From contig NZ_JACVVD010000004.1 of assembly GCF_014534655.1 (NCBI RefSeq), forward strand, positions 310,001 through 374,000: a stretch of 64,000 nt of DNA, in the 5' to 3' direction. The notes beneath the pieces are model-generated. The model was not told the origin of the DNA. It saw only the letters and a program-made list of their open reading frames with translations, and did no database searches. The position numbers and the translations under genes are program-made. Origin of the DNA: Paenibacillus sedimenti (lineage in GTDB: Bacteria > Bacillota > Bacilli > Paenibacillales > NBRC-103111). Each line of letters opens with the position of its first letter. Position 1 is the first letter of the stretch. This document shows positions 1 through 8,581 of the stretch, one piece after another.

Positions 1-1
1 T

Positions 2-217
2 GATAACCTCGCGTCTCTTAATAAATGTGTGGATATGATTTACAACATACAAAGATCACACGGTCCGCTTGTCGAAGTGGTAACCATTTTAAAATATGAG
101 AAGCCTAAATTGTTTCCTTTCTTAAAATCCAGATTGGAAAGCAACCCTGTATTTAAAATGCTGTTCGAGGTTTCATTTGAGTATCAACAAGCTAAAAAAA
201 GTCTAGGATTACGGTAA
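2..217 (+). CDS. 3' end of an unidentified gene (hypothetical protein, partial)
   Basis: An open frame enters from the left edge and stops at 217, giving about 71 C-terminal residues. The frame is open from base 2, so the internal ATG at 29 is probably not the start; no ribosome site precedes it. The fragment is lysine-rich and hydrophilic, ends in KKSLGLR, and has no motif I recognise. It is followed by a good hairpin terminator at 236-280, which supports its being the real end of a transcription unit. The family cannot be named from this fragment. Confidence 0.5.
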   Translation, partial: DNLASLNKCVDMIYNIQRSHGPLVEVVTILKYEKPKLFPFLKSRLESNPVFKMLFEVSFEYQQAKKSLGLR

Positions 218-235
218 TTTCGATGGCAAATTAAT

Positions 236-280
236 AAACGCTCGATCCCTTGATGCTTTTGGGATTGAGCGTTTTTGTTT
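236..280 (+). terminator. Rho-independent terminator
   Basis: AACGCTCGATCCC (237-249) pairs with GGGATTGAGCGTT (261-273) across an 11-base loop and runs into a T tract (TTTTTGTTT). It ends the partial gene on its left and insulates the PadR operon. Confidence 0.85.
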
Positions 281-356
281 AAGCTAATCTTCAGTTGCTT
301 CCTTCGTTTATGTAACCCTTGAAATTTGGCCATACGTCATAATTTTAATCTTTAAT

Positions 357-371
357 ATACCTATTAGGTAT
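357..371. promoter_or_regulatory. Palindromic operator upstream of padR
   Basis: ATACCTATTAGGTAT is an inverted repeat with two perfect 7-base arms about one central base, 42 bases before the padR start. PadR proteins bind such dyads as dimers and usually repress their own operons, so autoregulation is the simple inference. No binding data are available. Confidence 0.5.
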
Positions 372-413
372 GTTAAAATCAACTTGACTTTAATTTTTAA
401 GGAAGTGTATCCA

Positions 414-968
414 TTGGAGTTTGTTATCTTGGGGCTTCTGTTGATTCGCAATCTAACACAATATGATATTAAGAACGTATTACAGCAGAAAGTATCTCCA
501 TTTTTTAGCGCAAGTCTTGGAAGTATTCAAGCAGCATTAAAAAAACTAGAGAGCAACGGCCATGTTGAACTTACGGAAGTAGTTGAAAGTGGCCGGAGAA
601 AAAAGATCTATGCAATTAACAATCTAGGAAGGCAGTACTTCATGGACTGGATGTTGTCTTCTATCGCTCCGAATCGTTTGGAGCAGGATGTGACAACACG
701 ATTATTTTTCTTAGGATTTATGCCACAACCGAAGCGTGTTGAACTTGTAAAAGCAGTCGTTACTCATCTTGAATCCACGGTCCATGAATTTGAAGCTTCT
801 TTTACTGAAGCCACTCAGAAAGAAGTGCCGGAACATCTAAAGCAAGTGGTAAAATACCAACTTAAAACATTGGATCTGGGACTCTTTTATCACCGGAGTA
901 TGTTGGAATGGTTTAACGAACTTTTAACTGAACTGGAGGGAAGCCCGCATGAACAGCGTAATGAATAA
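414..968 (+). CDS. PadR family transcriptional regulator
   Basis: 184-residue protein starting with the PadR signature MEFVILGLLL. A winged helix-turn-helix fills about residues 1-85 (QYDIKNVL, GSIQAALKKLESNGHVEL), and a C-terminal helical part of the Vir_act_alpha_C type ends the protein (YHRSMLEWF). I chose the TTG at 414 because GGAAGTG (401-407) lies 6 bases upstream and the protein then begins where the family begins; the frame stays open upstream to a TTG at 384 without a ribosome site. It overlaps the next gene by 20 bases, so the two are co-transcribed. PadR proteins are repressors often released by phenolics or drugs; the inducer here is unknown. A dyad at 357-371 is a likely operator. 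Confidence 0.85.
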   Translation: MEFVILGLLLIRNLTQYDIKNVLQQKVSPFFSASLGSIQAALKKLESNGHVELTEVVESGRRKKIYAINNLGRQYFMDWMLSSIAPNRLEQDVTTRLFFLGFMPQPKRVELVKAVVTHLESTVHEFEASFTEATQKEVPEHLKQVVKYQLKTLDLGLFYHRSMLEWFNELLTELEGSPHEQRNE

Positions 969-1764
969 GACAAGAAAACTGGTATTCAAAAAAGCTCAAA
1001 TCTCTTATTACGTTATAGAAAATAAGGGAAAAGAAACGATTTTGATGTTACATCCGGGATTTGCTGACCATAACATATTCGAGCTGCAAATTGATCATTT
1101 TAAGGATAATTATCAGGTAATCTTAATTGATATGCCTGGTCACGGGGAAAGCCAAATCATGGGATCAAAAGTCACGATAAAAGATATGCCGGAAATTTTA
1201 AACCAAGTATTATTCGAAAACGACATCATTTCCTGCCATCTTCTTGGTGTCTCATTAGGCTCACTTGTCGCACAAGCGTTTGCAGATCGTTATCCGGATC
1301 GAGTAAAGTCAGTTACCATCGTGGGAGGATATTCGATTCATAAGGCGAATGAACGAATATTGAAGGCGCAAAGAACTGAAGGATTAAAGTGGATCCTGTA
1401 CATTCTTTTTTCAATGAAGAAATTTCGAAGGTATGTTACTTCCGTTTCATGTCATACCGATGTGGCCCGTGATATGTTTACTCGCGGGATTCAACGCTTT
1501 AGCAGACGATCATTTTCTGCTATGGCGGGAATGAACACATTTTTTACAACAAAAGATACCCCTATGACGTACCCTCTTTTGATTATCTTCGGGGAACACG
1601 ATCTTAAGCTGGTTCACGAAGCGGCGATGGAACTCCATCAATTAGAAAAACATTCTCAATTGGTGCTTTTACCCGGGGCGGGACATTGCGCAAACGCGGA
1701 TATGCCAAATGAATTCAACGTTGTTGTAGAGAACTTTTATCGCAAAAAAGCGCAGTTTCATTAA
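949..1764 (+). CDS. Alpha/beta-fold hydrolase
   Basis: 271 residues with the alpha/beta hydrolase layout: oxyanion region HPGF (about residue 36), DMPGHGES, nucleophile elbow GVSLGS (GxSxG, about residue 100), acid in GEHD (about residue 218) and histidine in GAGHC (about residue 246). All three catalytic residues are present. GGAGGG (935-940) is 8 bases before the ATG. It overlaps the padR stop by 20 bases, so its expression and perhaps its substrate are tied to what the PadR protein senses. It could be an esterase, lipase or haloperoxidase-like enzyme; sequence alone does not give the substrate. A strong hairpin overlaps its stop. Confidence 0.85.
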   Translation: MNSVMNKTRKLVFKKAQISYYVIENKGKETILMLHPGFADHNIFELQIDHFKDNYQVILIDMPGHGESQIMGSKVTIKDMPEILNQVLFENDIISCHLLGVSLGSLVAQAFADRYPDRVKSVTIVGGYSIHKANERILKAQRTEGLKWILYILFSMKKFRRYVTSVSCHTDVARDMFTRGIQRFSRRSFSAMAGMNTFFTTKDTPMTYPLLIIFGEHDLKLVHEAAMELHQLEKHSQLVLLPGAGHCANADMPNEFNVVVENFYRKKAQFH

Positions 1765-1774
1765 CTGCGCTTTT
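1746..1774. terminator. Bidirectional terminator between hydrolase and nrdR
   Basis: AAAAGCGCAGTT pairs with AACTGCGCTTTT around a short loop containing the hydrolase stop. It has A on the left and T on the right, so it can stop both the + strand hydrolase operon and the - strand nrdR transcript (stop at 1786). Confidence 0.85.
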
Positions 1775-1785
1775 CTCTCAAATGT

Positions 1786-2247
1786 TCAGCTATCGTGTTT
1801 CCCCAAGATTTGCGTCAATTCTTTCAAGAACATGTTGATGTCCTTGAATTGCCGGTAGACGGAAGCAAAGCGAATGTACGCCACTTCATCGACCGGGTAC
1901 AATTGCTCCATAACGAGCTCCCCGATGGCCAAGCTGTCCACTTCGGCATGTGCGGTATTACGAAGCTGCATCTCTACTTCCGAAACGATAACCTCCAGCC
2001 GCTCCATCGATACCGGACGTTTCTCGCAAGCTCGAATCAAGCCCCTCATTACTTTCTCTCGACTAAATTCTTCCCTGCTGCCGTCTTTTTTAATCACAAT
2101 AAGCGGCGTTTCTTCCACCATCTCAAATGTCGTAAATCGCCGCGCGCATTTCTCGCACTCTCGACGGCGGCGAATCGACTTATTTTCGTTCGCAGATCGG
2201 GAATCGAGCACTTTCGTACCGTTAAAGTCACAGAACGGACATCTCAT
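1786..2247 (-). CDS. nrdR: Transcriptional repressor NrdR
   Basis: 153 residues, the usual NrdR length. A zinc ribbon at the N-terminus (CPFC at residues 3-6, CEKC at about 31-34) is followed by RRFTTFE and an ATP-cone domain (about residues 49-139, [15 protein letters not shown]). NrdR senses ATP/dATP and represses ribonucleotide reductase operons by binding NrdR boxes. It sits at the nrdR position of the conserved polA-mutM-ytaF-coaE neighbourhood of Bacillales. The initial ATG gives the canonical MRCPFC start. In B. subtilis the homologue is YtcG. Confidence 0.96.
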   Translation of the reverse strand: MRCPFCDFNGTKVLDSRSANENKSIRRRRECEKCARRFTTFEMVEETPLIVIKKDGSREEFSREKVMRGLIRACEKRPVSMERLEVIVSEVEMQLRNTAHAEVDSLAIGELVMEQLYPVDEVAYIRFASVYRQFKDINMFLKELTQILGKHDS

Positions 2248-2294
2248 TCGCTCTCTTCTCTCCTTTCTTTCCTGGTATGTTACCAGATGTTACT

Positions 2295-2325
2295 TGTTAT
2301 GATCAATAAAGAAACGCACATAATA
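2295..2325 (+). promoter_or_regulatory. Possible SigG (forespore) promoter of the ssp gene
   Basis: CATAATA (2319-2325) closely resembles the SigG -10 (CATACTA); an imperfect -35-like TGTTAT (2295-2300) sits 18 bases upstream. ssp genes of this family are normally read by SigG in the forespore, which is why I looked here. The -35 match is weak. Confidence 0.4.
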
Positions 2326-2355
2326 CAATTACCAACGACAAGGAGGTGAACAGAC

Positions 2356-2580
2356 ATGGCAGCAGGACAATCCCGCAGCAGCAATGTTTTAGTAGTTCCC
2401 CAAGCTAATGCAGCGTTGGATCAGCTGAAATACGAGGTAGCGCAAGAACTCGGTATCGCCATCCCTCAAGATGGATACATGGGTAATATGGCTACTCGTG
2501 ACGCTGGTGCCATCGGTGGTAACATTACTCGTCGCCTGGTACAGATTGCAGAACAATCTTTGGCTGGTCAATTCAAGTAA
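2356..2580 (+). CDS. Alpha/beta-type small acid-soluble spore protein
   Basis: 74 residues, typical for DNA-protecting alpha/beta SASPs. Recognisable parts are ALDQLKYEVAQELG, which carries the germination-protease (GPR) cleavage region around the E-V-A, and the C-terminal DNA-binding segment GYMGNMATRDAGAIGG-NITRRLVQ. These proteins coat forespore DNA and shift it to an A-like form, giving UV and heat resistance, and are degraded at germination. AAGGAGGTGA ends 7 bases before the ATG, the strong ribosome site expected of an abundant protein. Divergent from nrdR and ended by its own hairpin. Confidence 0.95.
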   Translation: MAAGQSRSSNVLVVPQANAALDQLKYEVAQELGIAIPQDGYMGNMATRDAGAIGGNITRRLVQIAEQSLAGQFK

Positions 2581-2608
2581 TCTTGAATCCTAACCTTTGA
2601 TCTGCAAA

Positions 2609-2662
2609 GAAGAAGTATTGGACTTAACGCCCCGTCAAGGAGCTAGTCCAATGCTTCTTTAT
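2609..2662. terminator. Bidirectional terminator between ssp and the transglycosylase gene
   Basis: AAGTATTGGACT (2613-2624) pairs with AGTCCAATGCTT (2644-2655) across a 19-base loop, with flanking GAAG/CTTCTTT extending the stem and T-rich sequence after it. The right arm lies inside the last codons of the opposite-strand transglycosylase gene. Confidence 0.7.
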
Positions 2663-3248
2663 TTATACCCGCAGTTGAATCAGTCCATTGCTTATCATAC
2701 AGCTTCGTATACTTCTCATAATAATAGAGCACTCGCTGCACATAATGCCGCGTCTCACCGAACGGGATCTGATCAATATTTGCTTCCGTACCGTCCCAAA
2801 TCTCATTTTGCTTCCATTTATTCACATTCCCTTGACCTGCATTGTAAGCGGCAATGGCATAAACCAAATTCCCGCTATAATGCTTGGTAAGCCAATTCAA
2901 ATACCAAGCTCCCAGGTTAATGTTGACTTCCGCATTCACTAAATCTTCCTGTGAGTGAGGCCCCAAATTTGCTGACTCCACGATCCAAGCTGCCGTATCC
3001 GGCATAAGCTGCATAAGGCCGATAGCCCCTTTGTGCGATTCCAAATGAACCTTATAATTCGTTTCAACCCTGATAATTGCAGCAATCAGAAAAGGATCTA
3101 TATGATGTTTCGCCGCACTTTGGCGAATTTCCTTCTCGTAATAAATCGGATACAATTTTCTTCCTATAAGTGTACTATTCATGAACAGGATCAGGACAAA
3201 ACAAATCAGCAGAAGTGCGAAAACCCGCTTCTTGCGAAAAAATGTCAT
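2643..3248 (-). CDS. Membrane-anchored lytic transglycosylase (SLT domain)
   Basis: 201 residues. One N-terminal membrane segment (about 8-26, FALLLICFVLILFMNS) is followed by a goose-lysozyme-like SLT domain. Seen are the catalytic glutamate in RVETNY (about residue 61), GLMQLMPDTAAW and AAYNAGQGNVNKW, all SLT family hallmarks. It should cleave peptidoglycan between MurNAc and GlcNAc with formation of 1,6-anhydroMurNAc, on the outer face of the membrane. Its ATG overlaps the coaE stop by 4 bases (ATGA), so it is translationally coupled to coaE. Paenibacillus carries a transglycosylase at this place; a role in wall turnover or in sporulation is inference. Confidence 0.9.
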   Translation of the reverse strand: MTFFRKKRVFALLLICFVLILFMNSTLIGRKLYPIYYEKEIRQSAAKHHIDPFLIAAIIRVETNYKVHLESHKGAIGLMQLMPDTAAWIVESANLGPHSQEDLVNAEVNINLGAWYLNWLTKHYSGNLVYAIAAYNAGQGNVNKWKQNEIWDGTEANIDQIPFGETRHYVQRVLYYYEKYTKLYDKQWTDSTAGINKEALD

Positions 3249-3841
3249 GAAAGCCCCTTCCTAAACCAAAACTGGTCGACCTGGCGACTCGTTTCTTCCC
3301 TCGTCCCGCTATTATCAATGACAATGTCAGCCAGTCCCCGCTTTTCTTCGATCGATATTTGCGCAGCCAGCCTTTCTTGTGCAGCCATCTCCGTTATACC
3401 GTCACGCAGCATAAGTCGCTCCACTTGTACCTCTCTGGGAACATACACGACCATTACTTCTTGAAACATCGACGTAAGACCGGATTCATACAGCAGAGGC
3501 ACGTCAATTACAACCAGCTTCTGTGGGTGCTCACGCTCTGCAGTTTCCATCTGTTCACGCATTAACGAGCGGATCGGCGGGTGCAGTAAATTTTCCAGCT
3601 GCTTGCGCGCTGCGGTATCAGCAAAAATGATCTCGCCAAGTTTTTTGCGATTCAAAGATCCGTCCGCATGCAAGACCGCTTGTCCAAATTGCGCAGCAAC
3701 CCTTTCCAAAACAGGGCTGCCGGGCTCAACAACGTCGCGGGCCAATTGGTCCGCATCTACTAATATGGCGCCGCGGCTGACTAGCATGGCACTTACTGTG
3801 CTCTTGCCGCAAGCGATACCTCCTGTTAACCCGATATTCAT
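3245..3841 (-). CDS. coaE: Dephospho-CoA kinase
   Basis: 198 residues. Walker A GLTGGIACGKST at residues 3-14, then LVDADQLARDVVEPG, the acceptor-site motif typical of CoaE, and PLLYESGL with VYVPREVQVERLM in the lid region. It phosphorylates the 3'-OH of dephospho-CoA in the last step of CoA synthesis. I start at the ATG 3841 (MNIGLTGG) because the family begins here and GGAG lies 11 bases upstream; a TTG six codons earlier precedes that ribosome site. 21 bases follow the ytaF stop and 4 bases overlap the transglycosylase gene. Confidence 0.96.
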   Translation of the reverse strand: MNIGLTGGIACGKSTVSAMLVSRGAILVDADQLARDVVEPGSPVLERVAAQFGQAVLHADGSLNRKKLGEIIFADTAARKQLENLLHPPIRSLMREQMETAEREHPQKLVVIDVPLLYESGLTSMFQEVMVVYVPREVQVERLMLRDGITEMAAQERLAAQISIEEKRGLADIVIDNSGTREETSRQVDQFWFRKGLS

Positions 3842-3862
3842 ATGAAGATGCTCCTTCAAGTA

Positions 3863-4591
3863 TTAAAACATTTTCATAATACCCATCAAAATTAATATAC
3901 ATCCTGGGAGGATCGAAAGTTTCTTCATCCAATTCATCTCTGCATAGCGGAAACCGATCCGTAGTCCGATAGCAATGAACGTACCGCTTGATAAAGCAAT
4001 AACCGATGCCGTCAAGGCAGGGAGGAAACCAATCAGAGCAGCGCCTATGCCTGCGCCGAAAGCATCCAGGGAAAGTGCCAACCCGAGCAATGTGGCTTCT
4101 GAAGCCGAGATGTTGCCGGATCGATCCACATCCGCAATGGAAGGAGTCCGCAGAATTTGTATTACGAGACCGAATCTTTTCAACTCAATGCTCAAAATCT
4201 CTTTCGTCCTCTGGAGTGTATCAAATGTCTGAACCACTAGCTCGCCTGTCAGCTGGGAACCGTCCTTTGCAGGATGGACGGATGATATGGCAGACTTCCC
4301 ATGCTCTTGGACTTCTAAAGTCTTTTGTTGCCTCATCTGCACCAAAGCCCAGATGCCGATGCCAATAAGAATCAATGCGCCTACTCGTTTGGCGAATATC
4401 GGACTCATGAAGGAGGACATCAGAACACCGATTTGCATAGAAGCAAATATAATAATTCCCGACCAAATCGATATAATGCCAATGGATAGGAGCGGTATTC
4501 GAATTTTGCGCAGGCCGTACATGACACCGACACCGAAACCGTCCAAAGAGACTGCAAACGCGAGAATAAGCAAAGAAACCGCAGGAAGCAT
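3863..4591 (-). CDS. ytaF: Sporulation membrane protein YtaF (MntP-like)
   Basis: 242 residues of a polytopic membrane protein with an internal repeat: AVSLDGFGVG near residue 12 and LSLDAFGAGIG near residue 170, the paired Asp-containing helices of the MntP/LysE-like fold. A hydrophilic loop separates the halves. YtaF is conserved in spore formers beside mutM and coaE; transport of a divalent cation is suggested only by the MntP relationship. AGGAGGGG ends 5 bases before the ATG at 4591, so I use it rather than the open frame that continues upstream. Confidence 0.9.
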   Translation of the reverse strand: MLPAVSLLILAFAVSLDGFGVGVMYGLRKIRIPLLSIGIISIWSGIIIFASMQIGVLMSSFMSPIFAKRVGALILIGIGIWALVQMRQQKTLEVQEHGKSAISSVHPAKDGSQLTGELVVQTFDTLQRTKEILSIELKRFGLVIQILRTPSIADVDRSGNISASEATLLGLALSLDAFGAGIGAALIGFLPALTASVIALSSGTFIAIGLRIGFRYAEMNWMKKLSILPGCILILMGIMKMF

Positions 4592-4680
4592 AAGACCCCT
4601 CCTAAGAGTTTTGCCCCAAGAGTATACAATTCCCTGGGCTAAGTACTCCATATCCTATGAGGAGGGTGGGCATCGCGTGC

Positions 4681-5541
4681 CTAATTCACGGTTTTCTTTC
4701 GCACTCGCTTCCGTTTAAGCGGTTGGCATGCAGGGCAAATATGCGTCCCTCTGCCGCCTACAACCGTCTTGTAAATCTCGCTTCCACACTTTTTGCAGGG
4801 CTCGGATTGACGTCCATAGATGTTCAATTGATGTTGAAAAAGGCCGATTTCACCTTGTCCGTTGACATATGATTTTATCGAAGAGCCGCCGACTTCGACC
4901 GAATCCAGGAGTGTACGAACAATCGCTTCGTGCAGAGCTTCAAGCTCTTTACGCGTCAGCGATGACGCTTCCCGCTCCGGATGAATGCCGGCCAGAAAGA
5001 GAGACTCGTCTACATAAATATTCCCGATCCCTACGATATATTCTTGATTCAAAAGGAGCGGTTTAATCTTCGTGGAACGATTCGCAATCCGCTCTCTGAA
5101 TGCTTCGAACGTGAACGCCTCATCAAGCGGCTCCAAGCCCAGTTTGTGCAGCGGGGCCTGTTTCAGCTCATCGCCCTTGGGGAACAAATGCATCGTGCCG
5201 AACTGCCGGACATCCTTGTACCGGAGCTCGGTGCCATCGGTAAACCGGAACAGCACATGCGTATGGAGCTCCAGCGGATCATCGCCTTGGTACAATCCGT
5301 ACCGCCCCTCCATACGCAGATGCGAGACCATGACATAATCATCGAGGACAAAACGCAGGAATTTCCCTCTACGCTCTATCGTTTGAATCGTTTGCCCTTG
5401 AAGCAGCACCTCGAAGAGATGAATATCATCCGGCTTCTGAATAATGCGGGGCAGTCGAACCTGAACATGCTCAATGGTTTTGCCGGCGACGAGCATATTC
5501 AGGGTGCGTTTGACGGTTTCGACTTCAGGTAGTTCGGGCAC
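4681..5541 (-). CDS. mutM: Formamidopyrimidine-DNA glycosylase (Fpg)
   Basis: 286 residues. PELPEVETVKR at the N-terminus gives the catalytic Pro1 and Glu2 after Met removal; LRMEGRYG holds the family beta-hairpin lysine region; the C-terminus has the zinc finger CKKCGS...CPAC that grips the lesion strand. It excises 8-oxoguanine and FapyG and nicks the abasic site. The start is GTG at 5541, with GAGGTGA a few bases upstream. It ends 89 bases before ytaF and begins just after the 5577-5786 repeat element that separates it from polA. Confidence 0.96.
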   Translation of the reverse strand: MPELPEVETVKRTLNMLVAGKTIEHVQVRLPRIIQKPDDIHLFEVLLQGQTIQTIERRGKFLRFVLDDYVMVSHLRMEGRYGLYQGDDPLELHTHVLFRFTDGTELRYKDVRQFGTMHLFPKGDELKQAPLHKLGLEPLDEAFTFEAFRERIANRSTKIKPLLLNQEYIVGIGNIYVDESLFLAGIHPEREASSLTRKELEALHEAIVRTLLDSVEVGGSSIKSYVNGQGEIGLFQHQLNIYGRQSEPCKKCGSEIYKTVVGGRGTHICPACQPLKRKRVRKKTVN

Positions 5542-5576
5542 CGGACATCACCTCTCTAAAAAAAATTAAAATGAAT

Positions 5577-5786
5577 GTTTAAAAAGTCGGCTTTCAGAAC
5601 CGAGAAGGTTGGACGAAATCCGGAGAACGAGAAACGGAGCTGAGAGTTTTCCGGAGGAAAACTGGCTTCGTAAGCATCCCTGTAGTGGGGTACTACGTGA
5701 GTACCGCAGTTCCCGGATTTCGTTCAAGATTCGATGCCGATTAAGCGTCCTGAGACGACATCGTTATCAAAGTGGTATTTTAAAAC
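5577..5786 (+). repeat. Non-coding terminal-inverted-repeat element, copy 1 (MITE-like)
   Basis: 210 bases between polA and mutM. The ends are imperfect inverted repeats: GTTTAAAAAGTCGGCTTTCA on the left and, read from the other strand, GTTTTAAAATACCACTTTGA on the right. A second copy lies inverted at 11106-11270. Shared blocks include ACCGAGAAGGTTGGACGAAA (5599-5618, 19/20 in copy 2) and a 22-base identical block at 5721-5742 containing TTCAAGATTCGATGCCGATT. Copy 1 carries an extra 40-odd bases around 5641-5690 that includes the hairpin AGTTTTCC/GGAAAACT. It abuts the polA stop codon. No protein is supported in it. Confidence 0.75.
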
Positions 5787-5790
5787 CTCC

Positions 5791-8448
5791 TTACTTGGCG
5801 TCGTACCAGGTTAGGCCGTAGTCTACATCCGCGCGCAGCGGAACGTCAAGTTTCAAAGCGCCGGCCATTACTTCCGGGACAATGCGCTTCATTGTCTCAA
5901 GTTCCTCTTCAGGAACTTCGAAAACAAGTTCGTCATGTACTTGCAGCAGCATGCGGCTTTTCAGCTGCTCTTGCTTCAGGCGCTCAGCCATCTGCACCAT
6001 AGCGAGCTTGATAATATCCGCAGCCGTTCCCTGGATCGGCGTATTCATCGCCGTCCGTTCTGCAAACGAACGCAGATTAAAATTTGAAGCCGTAATTTTA
6101 GGCAGATAACGGCGGCGCTGCAACAACGTCGTCACATAGCCGCTACTGCGGGCATCTTTGACGATATCATCCATATATTTGCGAACCCCTTGGAATACGG
6201 CAAAATATTGTTCAATGAAAGCAGCCGCTTCCTTGCGGGTAATGTCCAGGTTCTGAGACAAGCCGTAATCGCTGATGCCGTAAACGATACCAAAGTTGAC
6301 GGCCTTCGCTTGACGGCGCATGTTCGAGTCGACGTCGCTCTCGGCTACGCCGAAGACGTCCATCGCCGTCTTCGTATGGATGTCCATATTCTGAAGGAAC
6401 GCCTCCTTCAGCTTCTCATCCTGCGAGATGTGCGCGAGCACGCGAAGCTCGATTTGCGAGTAATCCGCGGCAAGAATGTACCATCCAGGCTCGGATGGGA
6501 CGAACACTTTGCGGATTTTGCGGCCCTCCTCCAGACGAATCGGAATATTCTGGAGGTTCGGGTATTGGCTGCTGAGGCGGCCAGTGGCGGCGATCGTCTG
6601 ACGGTAATAGGTATGCACCTTACCGGTCTCCGGCCGCACCTCTTTGAGCAGCCCTTCGACATACGTCGATTGCAGCTTAGCCAGCGATCGGTAGTTCAAG
6701 ATTTGCCCTACAACTTCGTGGTAGGGCGCAAGCTTTTCCAGTACCTCGGCGTCCGTCGAGTAGCCGGTCTTGGTCTTCTTCCAAGCTGGCAGACCCAGCT
6801 TCTCAAACAGAATTTCGCCAAGCTGCTTCGGCGAGTTGATGTTGAACTCTACGCCGGCGAGGTCGTAGATTCGCGCCATAATGATCTCGAGCTGCTTCGC
6901 GAGTTCGTCGCCGAACGCCTTGAGGTCTGCGGCGTCCACCTTGATGCCGCGCAGCTCCATCTCCGCGAGCACGCCGGCGAGCGGCAGCTCCAGCTCATAG
7001 AAGAGGCGATGCATCTCGCCCTTCTCAAGCTCTACGCGCAGCACCGGAACGATGCGCGAGATCGTCTGCGCTTTGCGGCACAGGTGCTCGCTTAGCGCAG
7101 GCAGTTCCGGCAAGCGGAACTTCGCGCCCTTGCCGAAAATATCTTCATCGGCCTTGATGCCCGGCAGGCCGTATTTGCCCGAGAGGCCGCTGAGCGTCAG
7201 ATTCGATTCTGTCGGATCGAGCAGATAAGCGGCCAGCAGCACGTCGAAGTCCACCCCGCGAAGTTGGACACTGTGCCAAGCCAGCGCCAGCTCCGCACGG
7301 TGCTGGTCAAACAACTGCTTCTTCTTCGAGTCATCGCTTAGCCAGTCACGGACAGGCGCACCCGCTTCGCTTATCAGCGTCTCAAACGGCAAGTACATGC
7401 TCTTGCCCCCGTCTTCTATATAGAACGCTACGCCAACGACTTCCGAATGATGAGGATTCTCGCCGACGATCTCCACATGAATCGGTGCACTTTCGCCCAA
7501 TGCTGAGACTAGCTCTTGCACGCTTGCAGCTGTTACGATCTGAACATCAAGGCGCTCTACAACCTGGTCGTCCTCAGCCGCAGAGCCTCCTGCAAAATCC
7601 ATTTTTTCCAGCAGAGACTTGAACTCCAGCTTGCGGAACATCCCTGACAAAGCTTGTCCGTCATAGCCTTCGTAGCGGAACGACGACCACTCTGTTTCCA
7701 TCGGCACTTCACGGAAAATCGTCGCCAGTTCCTTGCTCATGATCGCATCTTGAGCATGTTCCTCGACTTTTTCCTTCATTTTGCCTTTCAAGCTAGCCGT
7801 ATTCGCCAGCACCTCTTCCACGGTGCCGAATTCATGAAGCATCTTCAATGCCGTTTTTTCGCCTACACCCGGGATACCCGGAATATTATCCGACGTATCG
7901 CCCATCAAACCTTTCAAATCGATGATTTGGTTAGGTGTAAGCCCGTATTTTTCCTTGATTTCCTCAGGATTGTACCGTTCAACTTCAGTGATACCCTTAC
8001 GCGTAATGGCCACGGTTACATTGTCGGAAGCAAGCTGCAGCATGTCCTTGTCTCCAGAAACGAGCAATACTTTCTCGCCTCTCTCGTCAGCGATTCTGGT
8101 CAGCGTTCCGATAATGTCATCAGCTTCATAGCCCGTCAGCTCAAACTGCGGGATTTGGAACGCTTTCAGCAGTTCTTTGATGAGCGGGAATTGCTCCGAA
8201 AGCTCAGGAGGCGTTTTCGCTCTTCCGCCCTTGTATTCGGTGTATTCTTTATGTCTGAATGTTATTTTGCCCGCGTCAAATGCGACCAAAAAGTGAGTCG
8301 GCTTTTCTTCCTCAATTAATTTGAGCAGCATGGTCGTGAAACCATAAACCGCATTCGTATGCAATCCACTGGAATTGCTGAGCAGCGGTAAAGCATAAAA
8401 GGCTCTGTTGGCGATTGAGTTACCATCAATAATAATAAGCTTATCCAT
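5791..8448 (-). CDS. polA: DNA polymerase I
   Basis: 885 residues. 5'-3' exonuclease domain at about 1-300 (IIDGNSIANRAFYA, YEADDIIGTL, SGDKDMLQL, GVGEKTALKML). The middle 3'-5' exonuclease-like domain has lost the usual D-x-E in its first motif (HVEIVGE where active enzymes have DTET), as in other Bacillus-type Pol I. The polymerase domain has motif A AADYSQIELRVLA, the O helix RRQAKAVNFGIVYG and motif C QVHDELVFEV. It fills gaps and removes RNA primers. I start at MDKLIIIDGN (8448), the family N-terminus; the frame is open 25 codons upstream but without a better site. The stop is at the edge of the repeat element. Confidence 0.97.
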   Translation of the reverse strand: MDKLIIIDGNSIANRAFYALPLLSNSSGLHTNAVYGFTTMLLKLIEEEKPTHFLVAFDAGKITFRHKEYTEYKGGRAKTPPELSEQFPLIKELLKAFQIPQFELTGYEADDIIGTLTRIADERGEKVLLVSGDKDMLQLASDNVTVAITRKGITEVERYNPEEIKEKYGLTPNQIIDLKGLMGDTSDNIPGIPGVGEKTALKMLHEFGTVEEVLANTASLKGKMKEKVEEHAQDAIMSKELATIFREVPMETEWSSFRYEGYDGQALSGMFRKLEFKSLLEKMDFAGGSAAEDDQVVERLDVQIVTAASVQELVSALGESAPIHVEIVGENPHHSEVVGVAFYIEDGGKSMYLPFETLISEAGAPVRDWLSDDSKKKQLFDQHRAELALAWHSVQLRGVDFDVLLAAYLLDPTESNLTLSGLSGKYGLPGIKADEDIFGKGAKFRLPELPALSEHLCRKAQTISRIVPVLRVELEKGEMHRLFYELELPLAGVLAEMELRGIKVDAADLKAFGDELAKQLEIIMARIYDLAGVEFNINSPKQLGEILFEKLGLPAWKKTKTGYSTDAEVLEKLAPYHEVVGQILNYRSLAKLQSTYVEGLLKEVRPETGKVHTYYRQTIAATGRLSSQYPNLQNIPIRLEEGRKIRKVFVPSEPGWYILAADYSQIELRVLAHISQDEKLKEAFLQNMDIHTKTAMDVFGVAESDVDSNMRRQAKAVNFGIVYGISDYGLSQNLDITRKEAAAFIEQYFAVFQGVRKYMDDIVKDARSSGYVTTLLQRRRYLPKITASNFNLRSFAERTAMNTPIQGTAADIIKLAMVQMAERLKQEQLKSRMLLQVHDELVFEVPEEELETMKRIVPEVMAGALKLDVPLRADVDYGLTWYDAK

Positions 8449-8581
8449 AATTGCGCACCCCGATTTTAAACATACTCTCTTCATCATAGCATATGAAATA
8501 AAAATAAAAAAACAGTTGCGCACATAAACATGTAGGGAAGCAAATATTTGGTTAAGCGGTCTTCAGAAGGAGGTTCTCCAA

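Noticed and set aside
5609-5821. 70-codon + strand frame between mutM and polA
   Set aside because: Falls in the inverted-repeat element, is not kept in the second copy, and has no ribosome site.
6190-7095. 301-codon open frame on the + strand
   Set aside because: It lies wholly antisense inside polA, where high third-position GC opens the complementary frame; no ribosome site or family motif.
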